In this document: one piece after another, positions 26,114 through 34,531 of the stretch
Layout of the letters: each line of letters opens with the position of its first letter
Position numbering within the stretch: position 1 is the first letter of the stretch
Source of the DNA: Methanolacinia paynteri
Lineage (GTDB): Archaea > Halobacteriota > Methanomicrobia > Methanomicrobiales > Methanomicrobiaceae
Direction: 5' to 3'
Assembly: GCF_000784355.1 (NCBI RefSeq)
Contig: NZ_KN360934.1
Coordinates: 31,885 to 95,884, forward strand
DNA length: 64,000 nucleotides
Notes under the pieces: model-generated
What the model was told of the DNA's origin: nothing
Database searches by the model: none
Seen by the model: the letters and a program-made list of their open reading frames with translations, nothing else
Translations under genes and position numbers: made by a program

Positions 26114-27061
26114 ATGAGGGTGCCTGAAAAACCCTTAGTTCTCCAAAACTTTAACCGGATCAAAGGTGAAACAATCCCTGTGCCTTTCCCGTCCGAAATA
26201 ATCAGGGAACACCGTATAGACGGTACATATTCACTGGTCCTGAAAAAAGAGGATCTGGAGTCCCTTTATCCCCGGATGTTCAGGTATAAACTTGCTCTTC
26301 TTGAAAACTACAGAATAGTCGCCCAGTTCAGGACAAATACCTATGAATATACCCCGGTCATTCCCATAAAAGCCGAATCAGTTGCTTATGAACACTTTGA
26401 ATACTGGACGGAAAGAATAACCGCTGGACATGAAAAGTTCGTAGAATATCTCAAAAGGCAGGAGAGACTCCGGAAACACGTCTATAAAAATGTCCCTTCT
26501 CCGGGAAACGATGCCGTTATCATCCAGGGAAGCTCACGTCCCGACGGGAACTGTGCCGTTATGGCATCATGGATCATGGAAAAACTGCTCTTAATGGGAA
26601 TGAAGCCTGCTGTTTTTTATCCGTCCGATATGTACATCCTCCCCTGTACCGGTTGCTACCAGTGCTTTAATTACGGCCGCTGTGTTTTTATCGATGACAT
26701 GGCAGGGCTTTACGGTGCAGTTAAAGGCGCTTCATTTGTGGCTGTCTGTTCTCCGGTATACACTAACACTGTTCCTGCACCTCTCAAGGCTGTATTCGAT
26801 CGTTTTCAGGCCTATCATGCGATGACTTCTCTGGGTAATATCAGGCATTCTGTATCGGGATTATTTCTTTCGACTGCCGGGAGGAAGGGATTGGATAATT
26901 TCAGCCATATCGTCCCGGTGGCAGATGCTTTCATGGAGATATCGGGGATCAAAAAGAAAGGCCAGGTTCTTGTAGACAACTTGGATCAAGTATATGATGT
27001 AAGATCGATTCCCGGGCTGAGGGAAAGAGTTGAAAAAAAAGTGGATGAATGCCTGAAATGA
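26114..27061 (+). CDS. Iron-sulfur flavoprotein (Isf-like) with N-terminal extension
   Basis: A 315-aa protein from ATG 26114; a longer form from TTG 26060 is possible, and neither start has a good ribosome binding site. Residues from about 132 form a flavodoxin-like NAD(P)H:FMN reductase domain (VIIQGSSRPDGNC, then SPVYTNTVPAPLKAVFDRF). It carries the compact motif C-x2-C-x2-C-x5-C (Cys 178, 181, 184, 190), the 4Fe-4S ligand pattern known from Methanosarcina iron-sulfur flavoprotein. The first 130 residues, with KKEDLESLYPRMFRYKLALL, are not part of that family's usual length (around 190 aa) and I do not recognise them. It could reduce metal or disulfide substrates brought in by the neighbouring transporters, but Isf proteins are also linked to oxygen and peroxide removal. 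Confidence 0.78.
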   Translation: MRVPEKPLVLQNFNRIKGETIPVPFPSEIIREHRIDGTYSLVLKKEDLESLYPRMFRYKLALLENYRIVAQFRTNTYEYTPVIPIKAESVAYEHFEYWTERITAGHEKFVEYLKRQERLRKHVYKNVPSPGNDAVIIQGSSRPDGNCAVMASWIMEKLLLMGMKPAVFYPSDMYILPCTGCYQCFNYGRCVFIDDMAGLYGAVKGASFVAVCSPVYTNTVPAPLKAVFDRFQAYHAMTSLGNIRHSVSGLFLSTAGRKGLDNFSHIVPVADAFMEISGIKKKGQVLVDNLDQVYDVRSIPGLRERVEKKVDECLK

Positions 27062-27106
27062 ATTAGCGTTTGAATTTTATTTTAAGGAAAGTGATGCGTA
27101 AATCTT

Positions 27107-27128
27107 TTTCGCTTAACATTCAGCGAAA
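27107..27128. terminator. Short hairpin between flavoprotein gene and small membrane protein gene
   Basis: TTTCGCT (27107-27113) pairs perfectly with AGCGAAA (27122-27128) around an 8-nt loop, preceded by a T run. It may end transcription of the flavoprotein gene; archaeal termination does not need hairpins, so this is tentative. Confidence 0.3.
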
Positions 27129-27178
27129 GAACAGCAATATCAGAAAATTAAAAAGATTCGCGTCTTAATATTATCTAT

Positions 27179-27613
27179 ATGGCAAATCCACAAGGCACTG
27201 TATTTTTCTGGTGTAAGATCCCCTTATGGCTGAGGATGTGTATTGTGACATACCTCGTGCTCGAAACAATTTTCATATTCATTTTGATCTCAATGAAAGA
27301 TTGTCAAACGAAATTCGGTGGTCTTGCGGAGTCAGTTGTGGGTTTTTCATTTGTCAGCGTATTATGCGTACTCAGCCTTGCATATTATACAAAATCGGCT
27401 ATGGTTATGTGGGATGCAGGGAAGTCGGGTACCCGGGCTTTTCTGGCAGCGTTTCAGGGGATTGAACTTTTGGGCTATTCCATTCTGAAATTCATAGTGA
27501 CACTGCCATGCAGGGGTGTAAATCTAAAAAATGAATGTCCTGAAAAGAAAAAAAGAGCTCCTAAAAAAGATGGAGAACTCGATTTTGATGAAGAATGGAT
27601 TTGGGATGACTGA
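27179..27613 (+). CDS. Small membrane protein of unknown function
   Basis: 144 aa with three likely membrane spans (about 17-38, 50-70 and 88-106) and a strongly charged cytoplasmic tail: a lysine-rich stretch (KKKRAPKK) followed by an acidic and tryptophan-containing end (DFDEEWIWDD). I do not recognise a family. The gene has A+T-rich sequence 20-35 nt before the ATG and no ribosome binding site, as expected for a leaderless archaeal transcript. It stands alone between the flavoprotein gene and a convergent DJ-1/PfpI gene. Confidence 0.6.
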   Translation: MANPQGTVFFWCKIPLWLRMCIVTYLVLETIFIFILISMKDCQTKFGGLAESVVGFSFVSVLCVLSLAYYTKSAMVMWDAGKSGTRAFLAAFQGIELLGYSILKFIVTLPCRGVNLKNECPEKKKRAPKKDGELDFDEEWIWDD

Positions 27614-27645
27614 AGAAGGAAAGAACCTGAGGTTTTATTTCCTCC

Positions 27646-28215
27646 TCAGTCAGTGTATATGACTTCCCCCAAAAAAGCCTCGGCCATTCGTTTCCCGAAT
27701 TCTGCTGCAGCCGCCGGACCGTTTGCTGTTATAAAGCGGCCGTCGCTGACCACGGGTTTATCATCATATACTGCTTTATGTTTCTCCATCTCGCGTACAG
27801 CCTCTTTGTCAGGCCACACCGTAGCATGCCTTCCGGGGATAACTCCCGCCCTTGCAAGAACTACGGGCGAAAGGCATATCGCACCAATAGGCATTTTTGC
27901 TTCGTCGAATTGCCTGACTATCTCGTATAAATTTTTGTTCCCCCAGAGGTAATCTTTTGATCCGGAACCGCCCACTATCATAAGCCCCCCGTAGTGCTTC
28001 ATACCCTTTCCTCCTTCAAGTAACTGGAGAATGCCGGAGATCGTTTCTGTTGCAGTTGCGTATCCCCCGAGCATTCCCCTGAACCTTCCCTTGTCTGTGG
28101 ATATGACCTCGTATTCTATTCCGCTCTCTTCCAGAATTCCAAGTGGTTCAAAAAGCTCTTCGTCCCTGAAGTTTTCAGGGGCGATCACGATCAGCATCTT
28201 TTTAGAATATTCCAT
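27646..28215 (-). CDS. DJ-1/PfpI family protein
   Basis: A 189-aa single-domain protein with the alpha/beta fold of the DJ-1/PfpI family (ThiJ-like). It begins MLIVIAPENFRDEELFEP, where the Glu in the FRDEE segment corresponds to the conserved acid near the active site, and has the nucleophile elbow GAICLSPVVL with Cys 114. The usual His after the nucleophile (A-x-C-H-G) is replaced here, so protease activity is doubtful; deglycase, glyoxalase or chaperone-like roles are all described for the family. The gene stands alone on the minus strand. Confidence 0.83.
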   Translation of the reverse strand: MEYSKKMLIVIAPENFRDEELFEPLGILEESGIEYEVISTDKGRFRGMLGGYATATETISGILQLLEGGKGMKHYGGLMIVGGSGSKDYLWGNKNLYEIVRQFDEAKMPIGAICLSPVVLARAGVIPGRHATVWPDKEAVREMEKHKAVYDDKPVVSDGRFITANGPAAAAEFGKRMAEAFLGEVIYTD

Positions 28216-28333
28216 TTTAACAGGCTCCTTATCCGGTAAGCGTGTTATTGGTTTTCCGGGTGAAAAGACTTTTGGACAGATCCGGTAATCCTGAAAATTT
28301 TCGTTAAAATAAAAAATAGGGATTATCTATGTT

Positions 28334-29788
28334 TTATCTTCTGGCGTGCTTCCTGAAGAAGTAGATGACCCCTCCTATCACTGCCACGAGGAGAAGAATG
28401 CCTAGAATTCCCACGTAGGAATTCTCCTTTATTATTATCCTGATATCATCGCTTTCTTCCTCTTCGTCAGACACGACATTAAGCGAGATCTTATACTCTG
28501 ATGCTGCAATATTGGCAGGAGGGACTACAGTAAGAACCACAGTCTCCTTATCTCCCGCTTCTATGGAAGCGATCTCTTCAGGCGATACCTGGACACTCCA
28601 TCCGTCCGGGGTGGTGACCTCGGTCTGAACATTGGTCAGTGCTTCGCCGTTGCCGTTGTTTGTGATCTGTACGGGGATCTCTACGGTGTCTCCTTTTGTA
28701 ATTTCATACTTGTACTTCTCAGAAAATACGACCATATTGCTGGTTCCTGAGATCCCTGCGGTAAGTCCTTCCTCGTATAGGTAATCGGAAGACTCGAATG
28801 TTGCATTGAATGAATATTCGCCTGTTTCTACAGAATTGGGAGGAATCGCCTCGACATATATTGTCTTTTGGTCTCCTGAATCCAGGTATATGCTGGAGAT
28901 GCTTTCTGAAGAATCGGCGTTTTCCTTGAATTTAAAGTACCATTTGTCCGGTGCCCCCTCAGTACCGAGTTTTATCACATCGTCGCTTTTGCCGATATTT
29001 GTAATCACTGCCTCAAAAGTCGGGTTATCGTCAGATGTCGTTGTAACTATAGGGGACTTAAAATCTATCAGAAGACCGTATGTTTTTTTCTCGAGCATTA
29101 CAGTGCCTATATCTTCGGTATAGCCGCAATTGATCGAGACATCCTTCACTTCCCTGCTCCGGTAGCCCTCTCTTTCCACTAAAAGATCGTAATCGCCCTG
29201 GTCGATTTCAGTCCTTATCTGGCCGTCTGATGTGGTATAGACTGAGGTTATGAACTTGTCCGTGTTGTGTTTATAGACATTTATACAGGCCTCGTCGATT
29301 GGCTCTCCCTGGTCGTCTACAACCTCTGCCACCAGCACCCCCATCTCATCCTTATGGGTCTCATCGACTATTACATACAGCCAGATACTTGCATCGTCAA
29401 TCGCCACTCTTACAGGATAAGTATCCACTGCCGTATCTCCGGTAGTCTCGATTTCAAGAGTTACCGAAACTTCCTGGCCTTTCTTCATCGCAAGCCTGTC
29501 GATCTCATAATCGCCGGCATATATATGGAACTTCCAGTCCTCTTCGCCTTTAAAAGTGTCCAAACGGATCTTCTTGGGGTCAGTACCCTGGTTATTGGTA
29601 ATATCGAGATTGAATGTGATGGTTTCCCCGGCTTCTATGATCTTTCCGGGATATGTACATGAAATCTCAACATTGCTCGTCGAACTGTCATCCGAACTGT
29701 CTGCCGAGACAGCAGCTGGCAAAATCATTGTCACTATCAGAAAAAGTGCCAGTATGTATTTCAGGGATTTAAAATATAGAATTTTCAT
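28334..29788 (-). CDS. Membrane-anchored surface protein with NEW3-type domains, ABC-associated
   Basis: A 484-aa exported protein: signal peptide (1-29), several beta-rich domains and one C-terminal membrane span followed by RKHARR. Repeated patterns such as VEISCTYPGKIIEAGETITFNLDI and, near the end, EIPVQITNNGNGEALTNVQ with VVLTVVPPANIAASEYKI are those of NEW3 (alpha-galactosidase-associated, Ig-like) domains. A carboxypeptidase-regulatory-like segment (VLVAEVVDDQGEPIDEACI...) lies in the middle. It follows the ABC-2 permease gene by 4 nt with GTGAGGT as ribosome binding site, so it is translated with that exporter. The trio permease, ATPase and NEW3 protein suggests an export or cell-surface maintenance complex; substrate unknown. 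Confidence 0.75.
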   Translation of the reverse strand: MKILYFKSLKYILALFLIVTMILPAAVSADSSDDSSTSNVEISCTYPGKIIEAGETITFNLDITNNQGTDPKKIRLDTFKGEEDWKFHIYAGDYEIDRLAMKKGQEVSVTLEIETTGDTAVDTYPVRVAIDDASIWLYVIVDETHKDEMGVLVAEVVDDQGEPIDEACINVYKHNTDKFITSVYTTSDGQIRTEIDQGDYDLLVEREGYRSREVKDVSINCGYTEDIGTVMLEKKTYGLLIDFKSPIVTTTSDDNPTFEAVITNIGKSDDVIKLGTEGAPDKWYFKFKENADSSESISSIYLDSGDQKTIYVEAIPPNSVETGEYSFNATFESSDYLYEEGLTAGISGTSNMVVFSEKYKYEITKGDTVEIPVQITNNGNGEALTNVQTEVTTPDGWSVQVSPEEIASIEAGDKETVVLTVVPPANIAASEYKISLNVVSDEEEESDDIRIIIKENSYVGILGILLLVAVIGGVIYFFRKHARR

Positions 29789-29792
29789 TTGT

Positions 29793-30878
29793 TTACCTCA
29801 CGTCAAGTCTCATAAATTTCACATATGAAGCGCCGAAGAAAATCGCCGGTATAACTATAAGGGCAATTATATTCTTCAGGAGATCGCCAAGTATGCCTAA
29901 GGGATCTTCAGTCTCCTCACTCGTATCCGCATAACTGAAAGAGCCATGACTAAAGCTTGCCACATTTCCTCCGATGCCGGAAAGAGAGTTGATTATATAT
30001 TCGAAGTTGCTGGTAGGGGAAAGGAGGGTAATAAAATCAGACAAAGACTGTCGTTTGTTCCAGTAATCCTGCATTTCCGTCCTGTATTGTACCCATCGTT
30101 CATTGCTCTCCAGCGCGGAGCGATCAGATCCCGGTCCGCCGCTTCTTGCAAAACTGTGAAGTTCGGAAATGAGTTCTTCCGGGTATTCCGGGGGATCTCC
30201 GACGATAATATCTATCGTAGTATCGGCAACAAAAACAGGAAGGAGAATTGACAGGAATATAAACACAATCAGGGTATAAATGAGTGAATTGCCGCTGTCT
30301 TCAGAGATCGTGGACATGAACAGGGCAATGGCGAAGTATGAGAAGATCATCAGGAATGCAACAATTCCAAAAAGAAGAATAGGGAAGATCTCTTCATCAG
30401 TCGGAATTATCCCGAATATGAGCAGTATTGCCAGTGCTATGAGTCCTGTTATGATTATCGCAAGCGATAATGCAATAATTCCTCCGATCGCCTTCCCGTT
30501 AATCACTTCATCACGGTATATCGGATGTGAAAGGAGGATCTTCAGCGATTTGCTCTCCTTTTCACGTGTGATCAGATCAAAACCCATTGCAATCCCGAGA
30601 ATCGCGCCCAGGCTTACAAGAAGTTCTCCAACATCGGCAAAAATTGTCATTATCGACGGTTTGAAGCCCATATATCCTGAAAATACTATTGTGTCTCCTG
30701 CTGCCACAGCCTGATTTTCATTATATTCCTCTATCTCTTCGTTATATTCTGCCGAACCCGTAATCATCCCGATAATCGAAACAATCAGGATTATCGAGAG
30801 AACAAGGAGGAATTTACGACTGCATAAATGATCCATGAACTCCTTTTCCGAGATGACGATAAGTCCCTCTGATTTCAT
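29793..30878 (-). CDS. ABC-2 type permease (NosY-like)
   Basis: A 361-aa membrane protein. A first span after MKSEGLIVISEKEFMDHLCS is followed by a large outside loop, then the block ITREKESKSLKILLSHPIYRDEVINGK typical of NosY/ABC-2 family 2 permeases, four more spans, a second large outside loop (about 215-330) and a last span. The start overlaps the ATPase gene by 4 nt. Confidence 0.83.
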   Translation of the reverse strand: MKSEGLIVISEKEFMDHLCSRKFLLVLSIILIVSIIGMITGSAEYNEEIEEYNENQAVAAGDTIVFSGYMGFKPSIMTIFADVGELLVSLGAILGIAMGFDLITREKESKSLKILLSHPIYRDEVINGKAIGGIIALSLAIIITGLIALAILLIFGIIPTDEEIFPILLFGIVAFLMIFSYFAIALFMSTISEDSGNSLIYTLIVFIFLSILLPVFVADTTIDIIVGDPPEYPEELISELHSFARSGGPGSDRSALESNERWVQYRTEMQDYWNKRQSLSDFITLLSPTSNFEYIINSLSGIGGNVASFSHGSFSYADTSEETEDPLGILGDLLKNIIALIVIPAIFFGASYVKFMRLDVR

Positions 30879-31801
30879 GGCAGTGCCTCTTCTGAATTAT
30901 AGAAAGACAGAATTGCATCCTCTACGGTTGTGGAATCCAGTGAAATCTCTCTTGGAATAATTTTCAATGAAAACAATTCTTCGGCAATTTCCGCTCTGAT
31001 ATCGGATGAGGAGATGATTTTGACTTTTTTACGATCAGAAGAATAATCGGCTTCAATAATGCCTGGGACCGTCAGTTCCCCCATCGGCGTTGTCGTCTCC
31101 ACATTGATTCTTAACTCCGGCAGGTTCAGGCTGTTTATGGAGTCCGCAAAATTATCCCAGCTTCCCTCGTGTACAATCTTTCCCCTGCACATAATTCCGA
31201 TCTTTGTACAGACTTTGCTGACCTCTGAAAGAATGTGCGAGGATACAAGGACTGTTTTTCCCGATTCCGATATTTGCCTGATTATTCTCCTGTAGTCCGC
31301 GACACCCTGCGGGTCGAGGTTTGCAGTCGGTTCGTCGAGAATAATTACATCCGGGTCGTTTATAAGGGTCTTTGCAATCCCAAGCCTTTGCCTCATCCCT
31401 TTTGAAAATCCTCCGACTTTCTTTTCAACACCGCCAAGTCCGACGAGTTCAAGAAGAGAGTCGATCCTGGCCCCTCTTTCATCTGCAGGAATCCCGAAGA
31501 GCCTGGCGAAAAAATCAAGATTCTGTGCTGCACTCATGTTCTGGTAAAAACCCACATCCTCGGGCATATAGCCGATATTCTTCTTTACTTCTATCGGGTT
31601 TTTCGACACTTCAACCCCGTTAATCAGGCATTCACCGGAATCAGGTTGTATAAGGCCGCAAAGCATTAGTATAGTGGTGCTTTTTCCCGCCCCGTTGGGT
31701 CCCAGAAGTCCGTATATTTCACCGTCATTTATTGTTAACGAGAGTCCGTCAACAGCATTTACACCATTGTATGTCTTGACAAGATCCCTGAATTCAATCA
31801 G
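30875..31801 (-). CDS. ABC-2 exporter ATPase (NosF-like), possible CTG start
   Basis: ATPase of the exporter: Walker A GPNGAGKSTT, signature FSKGMRQRLGIAKTL (Lys in place of the usual second Gly), Walker B VIILDEPTANLD, H-loop SSHILSEVSK, and a C-terminal regulatory domain. The family usually starts MIEFxxLxKxY. Here IEFRDLVKTY is preceded by CTG at 31799-31801, and GGAGG at 31810-31814 lies 8 nt before it, ideal for initiation. The upstream GTG at 31843 would add 14 basic residues (MSKRTFKRKKEEIT) encoded partly by that ribosome binding site. I prefer CTG but GTG 31843 remains possible. Confidence 0.8.
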   Translation of the reverse strand: MIEFRDLVKTYNGVNAVDGLSLTINDGEIYGLLGPNGAGKSTTILMLCGLIQPDSGECLINGVEVSKNPIEVKKNIGYMPEDVGFYQNMSAAQNLDFFARLFGIPADERGARIDSLLELVGLGGVEKKVGGFSKGMRQRLGIAKTLINDPDVIILDEPTANLDPQGVADYRRIIRQISESGKTVLVSSHILSEVSKVCTKIGIMCRGKIVHEGSWDNFADSINSLNLPELRINVETTTPMGELTVPGIIEADYSSDRKKVKIISSSDIRAEIAEELFSLKIIPREISLDSTTVEDAILSFYNSEEALP

Positions 31802-31888
31802 TGTGATTTCCTCCTTTTTTCTCTTAAATGTCCTTTTGGACACGCCAGTGTTATAATCTTCAGTTTGATCATAATAGCTGATATACCT

Positions 31889-31908
31889 TACATAATGTAG
31901 ATTATGTA
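31889..31908. promoter_or_regulatory. 20-bp inverted repeat, probable operator of the NEW3/ABC operon
   Basis: TACATAATGTAGATTATGTA: arms of 8 bp, perfectly complementary, with a 4-bp centre. A related half-site, TTACACATTATTACA (31909-31923), follows at once, so two or three dimer sites may be stacked. It lies 45-80 bp upstream of the possible starts of the ABC ATPase on the minus strand. Confidence 0.6.
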
Positions 31909-32109
31909 TTACACATTATTACAAATATTCAATAAATTCCCTGCTATGACCGGCAAAGATCCTAATCATATGGTAGTGATCAGCAGACCTGATTAAGTGG
32001 TATAAAAAAAACGATTAATGGGATTATCTTTATATTCTATCTCTAAAACAGATTTGATGATATCATCCGGATGTTAGTAACCGTATGAATATCTGTATAT
32101 TTTATTTTT

Positions 32110-32523
32110 TCAGATTATTCCGAATGTGGATACATCAAATCTGAATTTACTGCGATCTATCTTTTCGATCTCTGCTTTAACAGCTTCATCTTCAGGGTCG
32201 CATTCCATAATGAATGCGAGCAGGTCTGCAAGAGAACTGGTGCATGTATCGCAATCGCAGAAGGAAAGCTCCATTTCGCCGCTCAGAAGGAGGCCGTATG
32301 CAAATATTTTCTTGCAGAAGTCTTCATTTTCGAGTTCACAGGGCTTTATTGTCTCGATCTCTTCTTCAATATATTCGCTCTCTGTCTCGTTTATGAACAC
32401 ATCTACAGTTTCGACATCTTCAAAACCGGGATATGGGGTGCCGCAGTTCCAGCATCTCTTCATATATGGAGTACCTCTCTTTCTGCATTTCATACAGATC
32501 TGGTACTCGGGCATTTCTTCCAT
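32110..32523 (-). CDS. Small zinc-ribbon protein of unknown function
   Basis: 137 aa. The N-terminus has two CxxC pairs (Cys 10, 13, 24, 27), a probable zinc ribbon. The remainder is acidic, with an additional Cys cluster (FCDCDTC) in the middle. I do not recognise the second half. It is 40 nt downstream of the histidine kinase gene on the same strand and may be co-transcribed with it, conceivably as an output or adaptor protein; there is no receiver domain. Confidence 0.65.
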   Translation of the reverse strand: MEEMPEYQICMKCRKRGTPYMKRCWNCGTPYPGFEDVETVDVFINETESEYIEEEIETIKPCELENEDFCKKIFAYGLLLSGEMELSFCDCDTCTSSLADLLAFIMECDPEDEAVKAEIEKIDRSKFRFDVSTFGII

Positions 32524-32563
32524 AATTATATGTCGGCATTACAGGGTTTTAATCAACCGATCT

Positions 32564-34306
32564 TTATCCGCCTGATTCATGCCGTTCAAAACGGAGATCT
32601 TCTTTCGGGAACATAATCTCAAACCTTGCTCCTTTATTCTCGATCCCAGTCTCTCTTATCGAGGCTCCCGTAATCGAGAGGATTTCGGATACCAGATAAA
32701 GGCCGAAACCGTGATTTCTCCCGTATCCTGCTTTGAATATGATGTGTTTTTCTTTCTCCGGGATTCCTTTCCCGTCATCCTCGAATATCAGGTTGTAAGA
32801 ATCGTACTCCTCCTCCGTGGAGAATGAAATCCTGCTGATCTCTCCTCCGTGCATTATGGAATTTCCTATAAGGTTGCAGATAACTTTTTCAAACATGGGG
32901 TCCGCGAAGATCTCGATGTTCTGGATTTTTTTCTGAACGAGAATCCCCGGAGGAAGGTTCTGCGATTTTATGCATGAGTCGATGACATCGTCCAGTTTGT
33001 GCCATTTGGGAGGATTTCCACCCATATCCTGGTAGTCCCTGCTGAATTCGATCTGGTGCTGTATCGTATCCATCGCTAGTACTGATTTTTCAAGGAAACT
33101 CTTAATGGATTCATCTTTTGTATCTTCTATCGCAAATACGAGGTTGGCTTTGGCGACCATGATATGATTCAGGATATCGTGCCGTGTAATTGAAGAAAGC
33201 AGGTTAAGTTTCTTCATCGCAATTCCCAGGGCCTTCTCATTCTTTTTTCTGATTGTTATATCCCGGGTTATGCTTTGGATAACCTTTGTCTTTTTATCGA
33301 CCATGACGGAGATCAGGTCGAGATCGATCCGTTCTCCTGTCTTCGACTTTATCCATGGCTCCATTTTGAAGGTTTTACCTTCTTCAAGATCGTTCCTGAC
33401 CGCATATTTATAGGCATTGTGAAATTCCCGCGGGATTATGGATTTCAGGTTGGTATTTTTTAGTTCCCGGAGATCCATTCCTGCAATTCTCAGGGCCTCG
33501 GGATTTGCATTAAAGATCCTGCCATCTGAATTATGTATGAAAATCCCTTCTGTTGACTCCTGAAATAATTTTTTATATCTCTCCTTTTGGGCACCGATCA
33601 TCTTTTCGATATTTTTCTTTTCGGTTACGTCCACGAGAGATATCAGGGTAATGCCAAGCTCACTGACGTGCCTGATAGTCGCCAGTACATTGTATTCTTT
33701 TCCCTGTCTTGATCTTACAATCAGATCCTGGTTGGATTTATCCTGATGCTCTCTCTTTATCGAGCTCCTGTAGAGTATAAGTGCTGTGCTCCTGCACTCA
33801 TCCTCAAATACCGAGACCCAGTTCATCCGTTTTAATTCTTTCAGTGTTCTGCCTGTAATATTTTCAAAGGCCGAATTTGCATGGACGATCTTTCCTTTAT
33901 CATTAAGAACAGCGGATGCGGCACCCGAACTGTCTATCAGGTTTCTGTATTTTAAATTTTCTTCTCTCAAATGGAACGAGGCCTTCGATACGATATATGC
34001 AAGGGCTACGAATACTATAATACGAATGAAATTTTCGGCAAGTAAAACCGAATCTGCCTCAGTTACAACAAATGTTATGAACAGAAAGAGGATGCCCAGC
34101 AGAATTGCAAATGCAGTTCCTTTTTTTGGATAGAATATTGCGGTCAGGATGATTGGGATATAATAAAGATGAGGGTAAATATTATTGATACCTGCAAGAA
34201 GACAGTAGATTGTCAGAAAAATGCAGATTATAGCAGTTGCTACAATCAGGAAAGGGGCGATTTTTTTTATGGGATTATTGTCCGGTATATATCCCTCATC
34301 GATCAT
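32564..34306 (-). CDS. Membrane sensor histidine kinase with two PAS domains
   Basis: A 580-aa signal transducer. The first 115 residues hold several membrane spans; then come two PAS domains (about 120-230 and 240-355, the second with QESTEGIFIHNSDGRIFNANPEALRIAG), and a kinase core whose phospho-acceptor lies in LSSITRHDILNHIMVAK. The ATPase domain has the N box in NLIGNSIMHGG, DDGKGIP and HGFGLYLV. This arrangement with an RHDILN H-box is common in methanogen kinases. No response regulator is adjacent, so its output is unknown. Confidence 0.85.
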   Translation of the reverse strand: MIDEGYIPDNNPIKKIAPFLIVATAIICIFLTIYCLLAGINNIYPHLYYIPIILTAIFYPKKGTAFAILLGILFLFITFVVTEADSVLLAENFIRIIVFVALAYIVSKASFHLREENLKYRNLIDSSGAASAVLNDKGKIVHANSAFENITGRTLKELKRMNWVSVFEDECRSTALILYRSSIKREHQDKSNQDLIVRSRQGKEYNVLATIRHVSELGITLISLVDVTEKKNIEKMIGAQKERYKKLFQESTEGIFIHNSDGRIFNANPEALRIAGMDLRELKNTNLKSIIPREFHNAYKYAVRNDLEEGKTFKMEPWIKSKTGERIDLDLISVMVDKKTKVIQSITRDITIRKKNEKALGIAMKKLNLLSSITRHDILNHIMVAKANLVFAIEDTKDESIKSFLEKSVLAMDTIQHQIEFSRDYQDMGGNPPKWHKLDDVIDSCIKSQNLPPGILVQKKIQNIEIFADPMFEKVICNLIGNSIMHGGEISRISFSTEEEYDSYNLIFEDDGKGIPEKEKHIIFKAGYGRNHGFGLYLVSEILSITGASIRETGIENKGARFEIMFPKEDLRFERHESGG

Positions 34307-34531
34307 TCATTTTATCCTTCGCATGGGTATAAATATGATTATTGAAATATCCAAACAGTTTTCTAATTTGTTTAACTTAATTATTCCCAAGTTCACAATT
34401 TTCACGGTATTGGGGGAAACTGTTCAACAATACCAGATTTAAGGTTTATTGAGAGTTTTTAGCGTGTATGATGCTTTCCGTCCCCGCCGTCATGTAAATG
34501 GTATATTATCCTTCAGTTACAACCAGAAGTA

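Noticed and set aside
3546..27061. Island as a recent mobile element
   Set aside because: No transposase, integrase, tRNA or flanking direct repeats are visible, and codon use by eye is like the rest of the window.
27646..28215. Intracellular protease PfpI
   Set aside because: The Cys is not followed by the His of the A-x-C-H-G motif, so only the superfamily name is supported.
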